Assembly: GCF_963082655.1 (NCBI RefSeq) | Contig: NC_081553.1 | Location: 207,084,435-207,148,434, forward strand | From: Stomoxys calcitrans | Lineage: Eukaryota; Arthropoda; Insecta; Diptera; Muscidae | Length of the DNA stretch: 64,000 nt | Reading direction: 5' to 3' | Part shown: positions 32,729 to 45,024 of the stretch, in pieces | Layout of the letters: every line of letters begins with the position of its first letter | Position numbering within the stretch: the stretch's first letter is position 1 | Program-made: the position numbers and the translations under genes | Notes under the pieces: generated by a model | Seen by the model: the letters and a program-made list of their open reading frames with translations, nothing else | Told to the model about the DNA's origin: nothing | Databases searched by the model: none

Positions 32729-35700
32729 GGGAAAAAATTCAAAGTGGTTTTCAAGGGCCAAAAACGCTGTAACTCCTTCATTTTATCGAATTTCGAAAAT
32801 TTGTAAGCATTCCGCAGTTTGAAATTAAAAGACGATTCGAAAAGTAAACAGAATTACTTGAAATTTCATATTTTTTTTGCATTTTTTTAGCAAAGGCTAA
32901 CCCTTATGAAAATTTTAAATTTTTGATGCGAAAAAATTTTTTGAGTTGAGTTGAGTTTATTTGACTTTATTGAAGATTATGGCAAAAAATTCGGTTAAGT
33001 GCAACTCCTATGTTTTTTCTTCAAAAAAAAAAAAAACAAGTTCAAAATCGCATAATATCCAAAAAAAGCAAAAAATCTACTTGAGTTTGAAATTGCTGTA
33101 ACTTCCTTAGTTTTGCGAACTTCAACATTCTAAGGACACCGTTGGATTCGTGAAGAAGATCACTTTCCGTAATGGTGCTGAATGATGCAATACTTTTTTC
33201 TATTTCCTTGAAAACTTTACGAGTATTGCTTCAAAATCGCATAATTCATATCCCAAAAATTCAGAAAAACCAACTTGAGTTTGCAACTGCTCTTTCCGTA
33301 GTGGTGCTACATGAAGCAATACTGTAAAGTTTTCTATGAAAAACATTACAAAAAGCAAACTTTTTTGGGCGTAAAAATTCAAGGTCGTTTTCAAGACCAA
33401 AAACGCTGTAACTCCTTCATTTTTTCGAATTTCGAAAAATTTTAAGCATTCCGCAGTTCGAAATTTGAAGAAGATTCGTAAAGTAAACAGAATTACTTTA
33501 AATTTCACATTTTATTTTTTTTGGAATTTTTTATCAAAGGCTAACCCCTTATGAAATTTTTAAATTTTCGATGCGAAAAAATTTTTTGAGTTGAGTATAC
33601 AGCATTGAAGATTGTGGCAAAAAATCGGTTTAGTGCAACTCCTATGTTTTTCCGTCAAGAAACAAGCTCAAAATCGCATAATCAATATCCGAAAAATGCA
33701 AAAAAATCAACGTGCGTTTGAAATTGCTGTAACATTCTTAGTTTTGCGAACTTCAAAATTTCTGAGGACACCGTTGGATTCATGATGAAAATCTCTTTCC
33801 GTAATAGTGCTGGATGAAGCAATACTCTCTTCTTTTTCCTTGAAAACTTTACGAGTACTGCTGCAAAATCGCATAATTGATATCCAAAAATTCAAAAAAC
33901 CAACGTGAGTTTGCAACTGCTGTAACTTCCTCAGTTTTGCGAACCTGACAGGCACCGTTAGATTCGTGACAAAAATCCCTTTCCGTAGAGGTGCTACATG
34001 AAGCGATACTGTAAAGGTTGCTATAGAAAACATAGCAAAAACCAATTTATTTTGGGCGTAAAAATTCAAAGTCGTTTTCAAGGGCCAAAAACGGTGTAAC
34101 TCCTTCATTTTTTCGAATTTCGAATATTTTCTAGCATTCCGCAGTTTGAAATTCAAAGACGATTCGTAAAGGAAGCAGTATTACTTGAAATTTCATATTT
34201 TATTTTTTTTGCAATTTTTTGCCAAAGGCTAACCCCTTAGAAAATTTTCAATTTTTGATGCGAAAAAATTTTTCGAGTTGACTATACAGCATTGAAGATT
34301 ATGGCAAAAAATTCGGTTTAGTGCAACTCATATGTTTTTTCTTCAAGAAACAACCTCAAAATCGCATAATTGATATCAAAAAAACGCAAAAAAATCTACT
34401 TGAGTTTGAAATTGCTGTAACTTCACTAGTTTTGCGAACTTCAACATTCTAAGGACACCGTTGGATTCGTGAAGAAGATCTCTTTCCGTAATGGTGCTGG
34501 ATGAAGCAATCTTCTATTCTCTTGAAATCTTCAGAGTATTGTATCAAAATCGCATAATTCATATCGCAAAAATTCAAAAAAACCAACGTGAGTTTGCAAC
34601 TGCTGTAACTTCCTCAGTTTCGCGAACGTGGCAATATTTTATACACCGTTAGATTCGTGACTAAAATCCCTTTCCGTGGAGGTGCTACATGAAGCGATAC
34701 TGTAAAGGTTGCTATAGAAAACATAGCAAAAACCAATTTATTTTGGGCGCCAAAAATTCAAAGTCGTTTTCAAGGCCAACAACGCTGTTACTCCTTCATT
34801 TTTTTGAATTTCGAAACTTTTTGAGCATTCCGCAGTTCGAAATTCGAAGACGATTCGTAAAATAAACAGAATTACTTGAAATTTCACATTTAACTTTTTT
34901 TGCATTTTTATAGCAAAGGCTAACCCCTTATGAAAATTTTAAATTTTTGATGCGAAAAAATTTTTCGAGTTGAGTATACAGCATTGAAGATTATGGCAAA
35001 AAATTCGGTTTAGTGCAACTCATATGTTTTTTCTTCAAGAAACAAGCTCAAAATCTCATAATCAATATTCAAAAAATGGTAAAAAATCTACGTGAGTTTC
35101 AAATTGCTGTAACTTCGTTAGTTTTGCGAACTTCAACATTCTGAGGACACCGTTGGATTCGTGAAGAAAATCTCTTTCCGTAGTGGTGCTGGACGAAGCA
35201 ATACTCTTTCCCATTTCCTTGAAATCTTTAGTGTATTGCATCAAAATCGCATAATTCATATCCCAAAAATTCAAAAAAACCAACTTGAGTTTGCAATTGC
35301 TGTAACTTCCCTATTTTGGTAAACTTTACAATTTTTCAGACACCGTTGGATTCGTGGGGAAAATCTTTTTCCGTAGTTGTGCTACATGAAGCGATACTGT
35401 AAAGGTTGCTATGGAAAACATAGCAAAAACCAATTTATTTTGGGCGTAAAAATTCACAGTCGTTTTCAAGGCCAACAACGCTGTATCTCCTTCATTTTTT
35501 TGAATTTCGAAACTTTTTGAGCATTCCGCAGTTCGAAATTCGAAGACGATTCGTAAAATAAACAGAATTACTTAAAATTTCACATTTGATTTTTTTTGGA
35601 TTTTTTTAGCAAAGGCTTATGAAAATTTTCAATTTTTGATGCGGAAAGATTTTTCGAGTTGAGTATACAGCATTGAAGATTATGGCAAAAAATTCGTTTT

Positions 35701-37590
35701 AGTGCAACTCCTAAGTTGTTTTTTCAAAAAACAACCTCAAAATCGCATAATCAATATCCGAAAAATGCAAAAAAAATCAAAGTGAGTTTGAAACTGCTGT
35801 AACATCCTTAGTTTTCAAACTTCAAAATTCTGAGGAAACCGTTGGATTCGTGAAAAAGATCTCTTTTCGTAATGGTGCTGGATGAAGCAATACTCTCTTC
35901 TATTTCCTTCAAAACTGTACGAGCATTGCTTCAAAATCGCATAATTGATAACCAAAAATTAAAAAATTCCAAAGTGAATTTTCAACTGCTATAACTTCCT
36001 CAAACATTGTGAACTTCACAATTTTTCAAATACCATTGGATTCGTGATAAAAATTCATTTCCGTAGTTGTGCTACATGAAGCAATACTGTAAAGTTTTCT
36101 ATGAAAAACATGGCAAAAAGCAAACTTTTTTGGGCGTAAAAATTCAAGGTCGTGTTCAAGGCCAACAACGCTTTAACTCCTTAATTTTTTTGAATTTCGA
36201 AACTTTTTGAGCATTCCGCAGTTCGCAATTCGAAGGCGATTCGTAAAGTGAGCAGTATTACTTGAAATTTCACATTTTATATTTTATGCATTTTTTTAGC
36301 AAAGGCTAACCCCTTATGAAAATTTTCAATTTTTGATGCGAAAAAAAATTTCGAGTTGAGTATAGAGTACTGAAGATTATGGCCAAAAATTCGGTTTAGT
36401 GCAACTCCTATGTTTTTTCTTCAAGAAACAAACTCAAAATCGCGTAATCAAGATCCGAAAGGTGCTAAAAAAATCAACAAGGGTTTGAAATTGCTTTAAC
36501 ATCCTTAGTTTTGCGAACTTTAAAATTTTGATTCGTGAAGAAAATCTCTTTTCGTAGAGTTGCTGCATAAAGCGATACTGCAAAGGTTGCTATGAAAAAC
36601 ATTGCAAAAACCATTTTTTTTTTTTGGTGTAAAAGTTCCAATTCGTTTTCATAAGCCAAAAACGCTGTAATTCATTAATTTTTTCGAATTTCGAAAATTG
36701 GTTAGCATTCCGCAGTTCGAAATTTCAAGACGATTCGTAAAGTAAACAGAATTACTTGAAATTTCACATTTCTTTTTATTTTTTTTTTTTTAATTTTTTT
36801 GGCAAAAAAAAACCGTTATGAAATCTTTGAATTTTTGATGCAAATAATTTTTTTGAGTTGAGTTTTTTCTTTAAGAAACAAGCTCAAAATCGCATAATCA
36901 AAATACGAAAAACGCTGAAAAAATCAACCTGAATTTGAAATTGCTGTAACATCTAAAGTTGTTGTTGCCAATAAAAGACTCAAGTTTAACATAACAATTA
37001 TTTAAATCTGTCTTTATTTAATATTTAATATACAATTGTGCGACAATTAATTCGTTTGACATTTACTAAAGCCTACAGCTGAACAACTCACGAGCAACTA
37101 GCAATTGCTTTCGTCTTCGTCTGGCAGCTGAAGGATTTCCATCTTGTTTACTCTCATAAGTCGGCAAGTTCGGGGTTGCCACATCTACCCCCCGTCCAGT
37201 GACCAAGTCAGGAAATGCTTGGAACGACACACTTTTGCGAGATGCACATGGTTGTGTGCTTGAAGGTAGTTTGGTACTTCATTATCAATCGCTGGTGAAT
37301 CTTGAACTGAAGACGATATCATGTTTTGAGACGATGATGGAATAGTCACCAGATCTCGACGCTGCATCTTATGTTGGCTGTGGTTCTTGATGTTCTTTTA
37401 CCGGTTGTTATTGAAGATGAAAGCAGGTTTCAGAGGGTCGACGGATATGTTAACATTCTTGACCCTTATTATGATGGTATATATTCGATCTGAAATTGGT
37501 CCAGTGTGAGGTACAAAACATGAGTACAATCCTTAAGGTTCTTAAATATGAACATCTTACACTTGTTGTGGTGCGAGCCTGGAACTGGCC
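31962..37590. repeat. Right copy of the ~12-kb-offset segmental duplication
   Basis: Counterpart of 19978-25600. J2 is 9 bp longer than J1 in a polymorphic AAT-rich stretch (TAACAATAATAATTTCATAA near 32149), which changes the offset from 11,984 to 11,993. In the 35600-35620 region it lacks AACCCC within the GCAAAGGCTAACCCC motif. Beyond about 35980 it differs from the left copy at many sites. Confidence 0.85.
32729..36953. repeat. 695-bp array segment
   Basis: Duplicate of 20736-24963. Landmarks follow the same spacing pattern, ending with a ~499-bp unit at 36210-36709. No gene is seen. Confidence 0.8.
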
Positions 37591-38196
37591 GCAAGAAATT
37601 GAAATGATCACGAAGTCTCTTTAAAAATTCTGATGATTCTGCAGGAATGTTTTATTGGCTGAAGAACTCGTGGCGAAGCTTTTAGTTCTTTAATCAAGCA
37701 TTAGCGTAGGAAGTACTTCAACCCAAGACGTATTACTGTGACACATTAATGCAGCTTTAAAAGATCTATTTTAAAAGATCTGATAGAGATCATCCCGATG
37801 CATTGAAGATTATAGGCTGTTGTCCTCGTTCATTTAGATCCAGTTAATTCAACAAGTGCTTTGAATAATCCAGATTCACCCTAGGACAACCAAAACGTGA
37901 AATCCAATTTAACCAAAATACTGTTGCCACGATTTGTGCTGACATGTCTTTCAAAGGCACTGCTTCTGGCCAATGCGAAAAACGATGTATCATCGTGAGG
38001 CAATATCTGTAACCTTGAAACAAAGGCATTACAAAAATGTCTTCGTGGACATGATCAAATCGATGATCGGGAACATCTATTTTATTGGGTGTCAGTCGGT
38101 TATGTCTGGTAATCTTGGATCTTTGTCACGAAAGACAGACGCAAGACCAATTCAAAATTTGCTTCTTCATTCCAGATTAAATGTACCTATGTTAAG
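36954..38196 (-). pseudogene. Gypsy relic G3 (empty site for the copia element)
   Basis: Same structure and edges as G2 without the copia insertion: tail VHLAKVCRSKHFLTWSL near 37185-37254, continuous sequence through AACTGGCCGCAAGAAATTG at 37583-37601, then the integrase core remnant GYRYCLTMIHRFSHWPEAVP near 37950-38015. Contains the same small deletions as G2, confirming common descent. Non-functional. Confidence 0.75.
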
Positions 38197-40220
38197 ATAC
38201 TGTTTAATTCATGGGGAAAATCACTTTCCGTGGAGGAGCTGCATAAAGCGATACTGTAAAGGTCGCTAAAGAAAACATTGCAGAAAACGTTGGAAAACCC
38301 AATTTTTTGGGGTAAAAATTCGAAATCGTTTTCATTGACCAAAAACGCTGTACCTCCTTCATTTTTTCGAATTTCGAAAAATTTTCAGCATTCCGCAGTT
38401 CAAAATTCAAAGACGATTCGTAAAATAAACAGAATAACTTAAAATTTCACATTTGATTTTTTTTGCATTTTTTTAGCAAAGGCTAACCCCTTATGAAAAT
38501 TTTCAATTTTTGATGCGAAAAAAATTTTTGAGTTGAGTATAGAGTATTGAAGATTATGGCAAAAAAATCGGTTTAGCGCAACTCCTATGTTTTTTCATCA
38601 AAAAACAAGCTCAAAATCGCATAATTAATATCCAAAAAACGCAAAAAAAATCTACGTGAGTTTCAAATTGCTGTAACTTCAACTTCAACATTCTGAGGAC
38701 ACCGTTGGATTCGTGAAGAAAATCTCTTTCCGTAGTGGTGCTGCACGAAACAATACTCTTTCCCATTTCCTTGAAATCTTCAGTGTATTGCATCCAAATC
38801 GCATAATTCATATCCCAAAAATTCAAAAAAACCAACTTGAGTTTGCAATTGCTGTAACTTCCCTATTTTAGCAAACTTTACAATTTTTCAGACACCGTTA
38901 GATTCGTGACTAAAATCCCTTTCCGCAGAGGTGCTACAGGAAGCGATACTGTAAAGGTTGCTATAGAAAACATAGCAAAAACCAATTTATTTTGCGCGTA
39001 AAAATTCAAAGTCGTTTTTAAGGCCAACAACGCTGTAACTCCTTCATTTTCTCGAATTTCGAATATTTTCTAGCATTCCGCAGTTCGAAATTCGAAGACG
39101 ATTCGTAAAATAAACAGAATTACTTAAAATTTCACATTTTATATTTTTTGGATTTTTTTAGCAAAGGCTAACCCCTTATGAAAATTTTCAATTTTTGATG
39201 CGGAAAATTTTTTCGAGTTGAGTATACAGTATTGAAGATTATGGCAAAAAATTCGGTTTAGTGCAACTCCTATGTTTTTTCTTCAAGAAACAAGCTCAAA
39301 ATCGCATAATCAATATCCGAAGAATGCAAAAAAATCAACGTGAGTTAGAAATTGCTGTAACATCCTTTGTTTTGCGAACTTCAAAATTTCTGAGGACACC
39401 GTTGGATTCGTGATGAAAATCTCTTTCCATAATAGTGCTGGGTGAAGCAATACTCTCTTCCTTTTCCTTGAAAACTTTACGAGTACTGCTTCAAAATCGC
39501 ATAATTGATATCCAAAAATTCAAAAAACCAACGTGAGTTTGCAACTGCTGTAACTTCCTCAGTTTCGCGAACGTATTTTATACACCGTTGTATTCGTGAC
39601 AAAAATCCCTTTCCGTAGAGGTGCTACATGAAGCGATACTGTAAAGGTTGCTATAGAAAACATAGCAAAAACCAATTTATTTTGGGCGTAAAAATTCAAA
39701 GTCGTTTTCAAGGCCAACAACGCTGTAACTTCTTAATTTTATGAATTTCGAATATTTTCTAGCATTCCGCAGTTCGAAATTCGAAGACGATTCGTAAAAT
39801 AAACAGAATTACTTAAAATTTCACATTTTATATTTTTTGGATTTTTTTAGCAAAGGCTAACCCCTTATGAAAATTTTCAATTTTTGATGCGGAAAATTTT
39901 TTCGAGTTGAGTATACAGTATTTCAGGTTATGGCAAAAAATTCGGTTTAGCGCAACTCCTATGTTTTTTCGTCAAGAAACAACCTCAAAATGGCATAATC
40001 AATATCCGAAAAATGCAAACAAGTCAACGTGAGCTTCAAATTGCTGTAACTTTTTCCGTAATGGTGCTGGATGAAGCAATACTCTCTTCTATTTCCTTAA
40101 AAACGTACAAGTATTGCTTCACAATCTCACAATTGATATCCAAAAATTCAAATTAAACCACGTGAGGTTGCAATTGCTGTAACTTTCCCAGTTTTGCGAA
40201 TTTAAAATTTCACGAAGTGC

Positions 40221-40297
<77 letters not shown>

Positions 40298-40340
40298 CAT
40301 AGATTTATAAATGATAAATCCAAATGATGCGTTTAGGTGT
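38197..40340. repeat. 695-bp array segment with long (TA)n
   Basis: Landmarks at 38389, 39075 and 39767 (686 and 692 bp). A (TA)n tract of about 36 units lies at 40224-40295 at the boundary with J3. No gene is seen. Confidence 0.8.
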
Positions 40341-41125
40341 TCCAATGATAATCTATATGCAATGATGAGAATCTTAACGAAAAGTTGTCGAGATTTTAAA
40401 GTGGTCCAGCGTGCTAGAATCGCACCTTTACCGAAACATTGAGATTCATATAGGCCGATTGCGATACTATCTGTTTTGTCAAAGGCGTTCGAGAGGATCC
40501 TTCAAAGGCAAATAAGTGTATTTATCTTTGAAACAATTTGCTTACTGATTCACTCTACCATTGTTAACAATAATATTTCATTCCCAGTTCTCCTCGATCA
40601 TTGAAAAGTCTATGACACAGTATGCCATGATATTTGAATTTGGAAGCTTAGGATTATTTTGGTTTCGGCCATCATGCGGCGAAACTTATGGAATTTATAT
40701 CTGTCCGAAAGGGTACAATCAGTTTCCGTAATTGGCTGCTCTTCTGGTTACTTGACATGTTCACATGGTGTCCCCCAGGGGTCAGTGCTGGGACCAATAC
40801 TTTTTTCACTGTATATCAACGATATTGTCAATATGCCAAAAGGTTGTGATGCACATATTTATGCAGATGATGTCCAACTTTGCTTTTCGAGCACGTTAGA
40901 TGGTTTGACTTCTTTCATTAGGGATATTAACGAAATCTTGCGTCTTGTAAGCGAATGGGCCAGAGTAAATGGCCTTCAATTGATTGCAACAAATAAATAG
41001 TTTAAATTAATTATAATATTATATACAATATTTATATAACAGCACCTTTGTCGAATAGATAGTACTAATTATAAGTTAATACATTTTGTACTGTTATGAA
41101 ATCAATAAATAAATATAAATAAAAC
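40341..41125 (+). pseudogene. Jockey-type non-LTR relic J3 in the array
   Basis: This copy preserves RT motifs lost in J1 and J2: [20 protein letters not shown] and [11 protein letters not shown] (catalytic YADD near 40855-40870), then [12 protein letters not shown]. It lacks much of the preceding RT: a deletion joins FETICLLT-like sequence to SLYHC near 40547. As in the other two, the frame ends right after NGLQLIATN and runs into a short 3' region with AATAAATATAAATAAA. J3 is thus less decayed than J1/J2 at its centre while sharing their C-terminal deletion. Confidence 0.78.
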
Positions 41126-43527
41126 ATTACAAAAACCAATTTTTTTTTGGGGAAAAAAAATTCAAAGTCTTTTTCAAGGGCCAAAAACGTTGTAACTCCT
41201 TCATTTTTTTTTTGAGTTTCGAAAAATTTTAAGCATTCCGTAATTCGAAATTTGAAGAAGATTCGTAAAGTAAACAGAATTACTTGAAATTTCACATTTT
41301 ATTTTTTTTGGAATTTTTTATCAAAGGCTAACCCCTTATGAAAATTTTCAATTTTTGATGCGAAAAAATTTTTTGAGTTGAGTATACAGTATTGAAGATT
41401 ATGGCAAAAAAATCGGTTAAGTGCAACTCCTATGTTTTTTCTTCAAAAAAATCAAGTTCAAAATCGCATAATATCCAAAAAACGCAAAAAAATCTACTTG
41501 AGTTTGAAATTGCTGTAACTTCGCTAGTTTTGCGAACTTCAACATTCTAAGGACACCGTTGGATTCGTGAAGAAGATCTCTTTCCGTAATGGTGTTGGAT
41601 GAAGCAATACTATCTTCTATTCCCTTGAAATCTTCAGAGTATTGCATCAAAATCGCATAATTCATATCCCAAAAATTCAAAAAAACCAACTTGAATTTGC
41701 ATTTGCTATAACTTCCTTGTTTTTGCAAACTTTACAATTTTTCAGACACCTTTGGATTCGTGGCGAAAATCTCTTTCCGTAGTGGTGCTACATGAAGAAT
41801 ACTGTAAAGTTTTCTATGAAAAACATTACAAAAAGCAAACTTTTTTGGACGTAAAAATTCAAGGTCGTTTTCAAGACCAAAAACGCTGTAACTCCTTCAT
41901 TTTTTCGAATTTCGAAAAATTTTAAGCATTCCGCAGTTCGAAATTCAAACACGATTCGTAAAGTGAATAAAATTACTTGAAATTTCAAATTTGATTTTTT
42001 TTTGCATATTTTTAGCAAAGGCTAACCCCTTATGAAAATTTTCAATTTTTGATGCGAAAAAATTTTTTGAGTTGAGTATACAGTATTGAAGATTATGGCA
42101 AAAAAATCGGTTAAGTGCAACACCTATGATTTTTCTTCAAAAAAACAAGCTCAAAATCGCATAATTAATATCCAAAAAACGCAAAAAAATCTACGTGAGT
42201 TTCAAATTGCTGTAACTTCGTTAATTTTGCGAACTTTAACATTCTGAGGACACCGTTGGATTCGTGAAGAAAATCTCTTTCCGTAGTGGTGCTGCACGAA
42301 ACAATACTCTTTCCCATTTCCTTGAAATCTTCAGTGTATTGCATCAAAATCGCATAATTCCTATCCAAAAAATTCAAAACAACCAACTTGAGTTTGCAAT
42401 TGCTGTAACTTCCCTATTTTGACAAACTTTACAATTTTTCGGATACCGTTGGATTCGTGACAAAAATCCCTTTCCGTAAAGGTGCTACATGAAGCGATAC
42501 TGTAAAGGTTGCTATGGAAAACATAGCAAAAACCAATTTATTTTGGGCGTAAAAATTCAAAGTCGTTTTCAAGGCCAACTACGCTGTAACTCCTTCATTT
42601 TTTCGAATTTCGAATATTTTCTAGCATTCCGCAGTTCGAAATTCGAAGACGATTCGTAAAATAAACAGAATTACTTAAAATTTCACATTTTATTTTTTTT
42701 TTGGATTTTTTTAGCAAAGGCCTACCCCTTATGAAAATTTTCAATTTTTGATGCGAAAAAAATTTTCGAGTTGAATATAGAGTATTGAAGATTATGGCAA
42801 AAAATTCGGTTTAGTGCAACTCCTAAGTTTCTTTTTCAAAAAACAAGCTCAAAATCGCATAATTAATATCCGAAAAATGCTAAAAATTCTACGTGAGTTT
42901 GAAATTGCTGTAACATCCTTAATTTTGCGAAGTCCAAATTTCTGAGCACACCGTTGGATTCGTGAAGAAAATCTCTTTCCATGATGGTGCTGGATGAAGC
43001 AATACTCTCTTCTATTGACCTGAAAACTTTACGAGCATTACTTCAAAATCGCATAGTTGATATCGCAAAAATTCAAAAAAAAAAATTGAATTTTCCGTAG
43101 AGGTGCTGCAAAAAGCGATAATGTAAAGTTGCTATGGAAAACATTTCAAAAACCAATTTTCTTTGGCGTAAAAATTCAAAGTCGTTTTCAAGACCAAAAA
43201 CGCTGTAACTCCTTAATTTTTTCAAATTTCGAAACTTTTTGAGCATTCCGCAGTTTGAAATTCGAAGGCGATTCGTAAAGTAAGCAGTATTACTTGAAAT
43301 GTCACATTTCATTTTTTTTGGGGTTTTTTTAGCAAAGGCTAACCCCTTATAAAAATTTTAAATTTTTGATACAAAAAAATTTTTCGAGTTAAGTATACAG
43401 CATTGACGATTATGGCAAAAAATCGGTTTAGTGCAACTCCTAAGTTTTTTTCTTTCAAAAAACAACCTCAAAATCGCAAAAAATGCAAAGAAAATCAATG
43501 CGAGTTTGAAATTGTATTGCTGTATCA
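41126..43527. repeat. 695-bp array segment
   Basis: Landmarks at 41233 (variant GCATTCCGTAATTCG), 41926, 42620 and 43243 give 693, 694 and 623 bp. No gene is seen. Confidence 0.8.
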
Positions 43528-45024
43528 TTTGAAGTTGTTGTTGCCAATAAAAGACTCAAGTTTAACTCAAAAACAATTTAAATCTATCTTTATTTAATAT
43601 ACAATTGTGCGACAATTAATTCGTTTAACATTTACTAAAGTCTACAACTCACGAGCAACTAGCAAATGCTTTCGTCTTCGTCTGGCAGCTGAAGGGTAGC
43701 CATCTTGTTTTTTTCTCAGAAGACGACAAGTTCAGAGTTGCCACATCCACCACCTCCAGTGACCGAGTCAGGAAGTGCTTGAAATGACACACTTTTGCGA
43801 AATGGACATGGTTGTGTGCTTGAAGGTAGTTGTGGTAATTCTTTATCAATCGCTGGTGAATCTTGAACTGAAGACGAGATCATGTTTTAAGACGATAATG
43901 GAATAGTCCCCAGATCTCGACGTTGCATCTTGTGTTGGTTGTGGTTCTTGATGTTCTTTAACCGGTTATTCAGAATTATTGATGATGAAAGCATGTTTCA
44001 GACGATCGACGGATATGTTAACATTATTGCCCCTTATCATGATGGTACATATTCGATCTGAAATTCTTTGAACGAATTGTCCAGTATAAGGCGGTTCAAG
44101 AGGTTCTCTAACAGCATCTGTGGATAGAAAACATGAGTACAATCCTTAAGGTTCTTAAATATGAACATTTTGCTCTTGTTGTGACGCGAGGCTGAAAGAA
44201 ATTTAAATAATCATGAAGTCTCTTTAAATTCTGATGATTCTGCAGGAATGTTTGATTGGCTGAAGAACTCGTAAGGTAACCGTATATGCCCCCAATATAG
44301 TTTAGGTGGCGAGGCTTGTAGATCTTCTTTAAAAGCCGTTCTTAAACCAAACATTATCGTAGGAAGTACTTCAACCCAAGACATATTACTGTGACACATT
44401 AATGCAGCTTTAAAAAATCTGTGTCAACTTTCTAATATTCCGTTTGATTGGGAATATTTGGCTGCTGTCCTCGTTCAATTAGATCCAGTTAAATTAACAA
44501 GTGCTTTGAATAATCCAGATTCGTATTGGGTCCCTTGATCTGTTGTTATCACCCTAGGACTAAAAAATATTCACTATATTCAAAGATAAAATTAATCTCC
44601 ATAACATCTTCAGTGTCATACTCTAAATATAAGCTGTTTGAATAAAAATAAATTATGTACATATATAAAATAATTACTCAAAAAATAAAACTTAATAAAT
44701 AAATTTTTAAATTACAACCAAAACGTAAAATCCAATTTGACTAAAAAAATATTGCCAAGGTTTGTGCTGACATCTCTTCCAAAGGCACTGCTACTGGTCA
44801 ATGCGAAAAACTATCTATCATCGTAAGGAATATCTGTAACCTTGAACCAAAATCATCACAACAATATCTAGGTGGATATGATCAAATCGATGATCGGGAA
44901 CATCTATTTTTCTGGGTGTAAGTCGATTATGTCTGGTAGTCTTGGATCTTTGGCACGAAAGACAGACGCAAGAGCAATTCAAAATTTACTTCTTCATTCC
45001 TAGCCAAATGTATTTATCTTCTCA
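43528..45024 (-). pseudogene. Gypsy relic G4
   Basis: Edges as in G1-G3. Minus-strand pieces: tail VHFAKVCHFKHFLTRSLEVV near 43740-43830, integrase C-terminal remnants near 44000-44180, and NMSWVEVLPT with FGLRTAFKEDLQASP near 44320-44399. A 157-bp very AT-rich insertion (44562-44718) within the integrase remnant is shared only with G5. The stretch near 44276-44310 (CGTATATGCCCCCAATATAG) shows the sequence without the snapback element present in G1. Non-functional. Confidence 0.75.

Noticed and set aside
19978..37590. Duplication dismissed as pure assembly error
   Set aside because: The copies differ by a complete copia insertion, a 9-bp indel, different 5' extents of the jockey relic and a diverged stretch, so both are likely real, though long reads should confirm.
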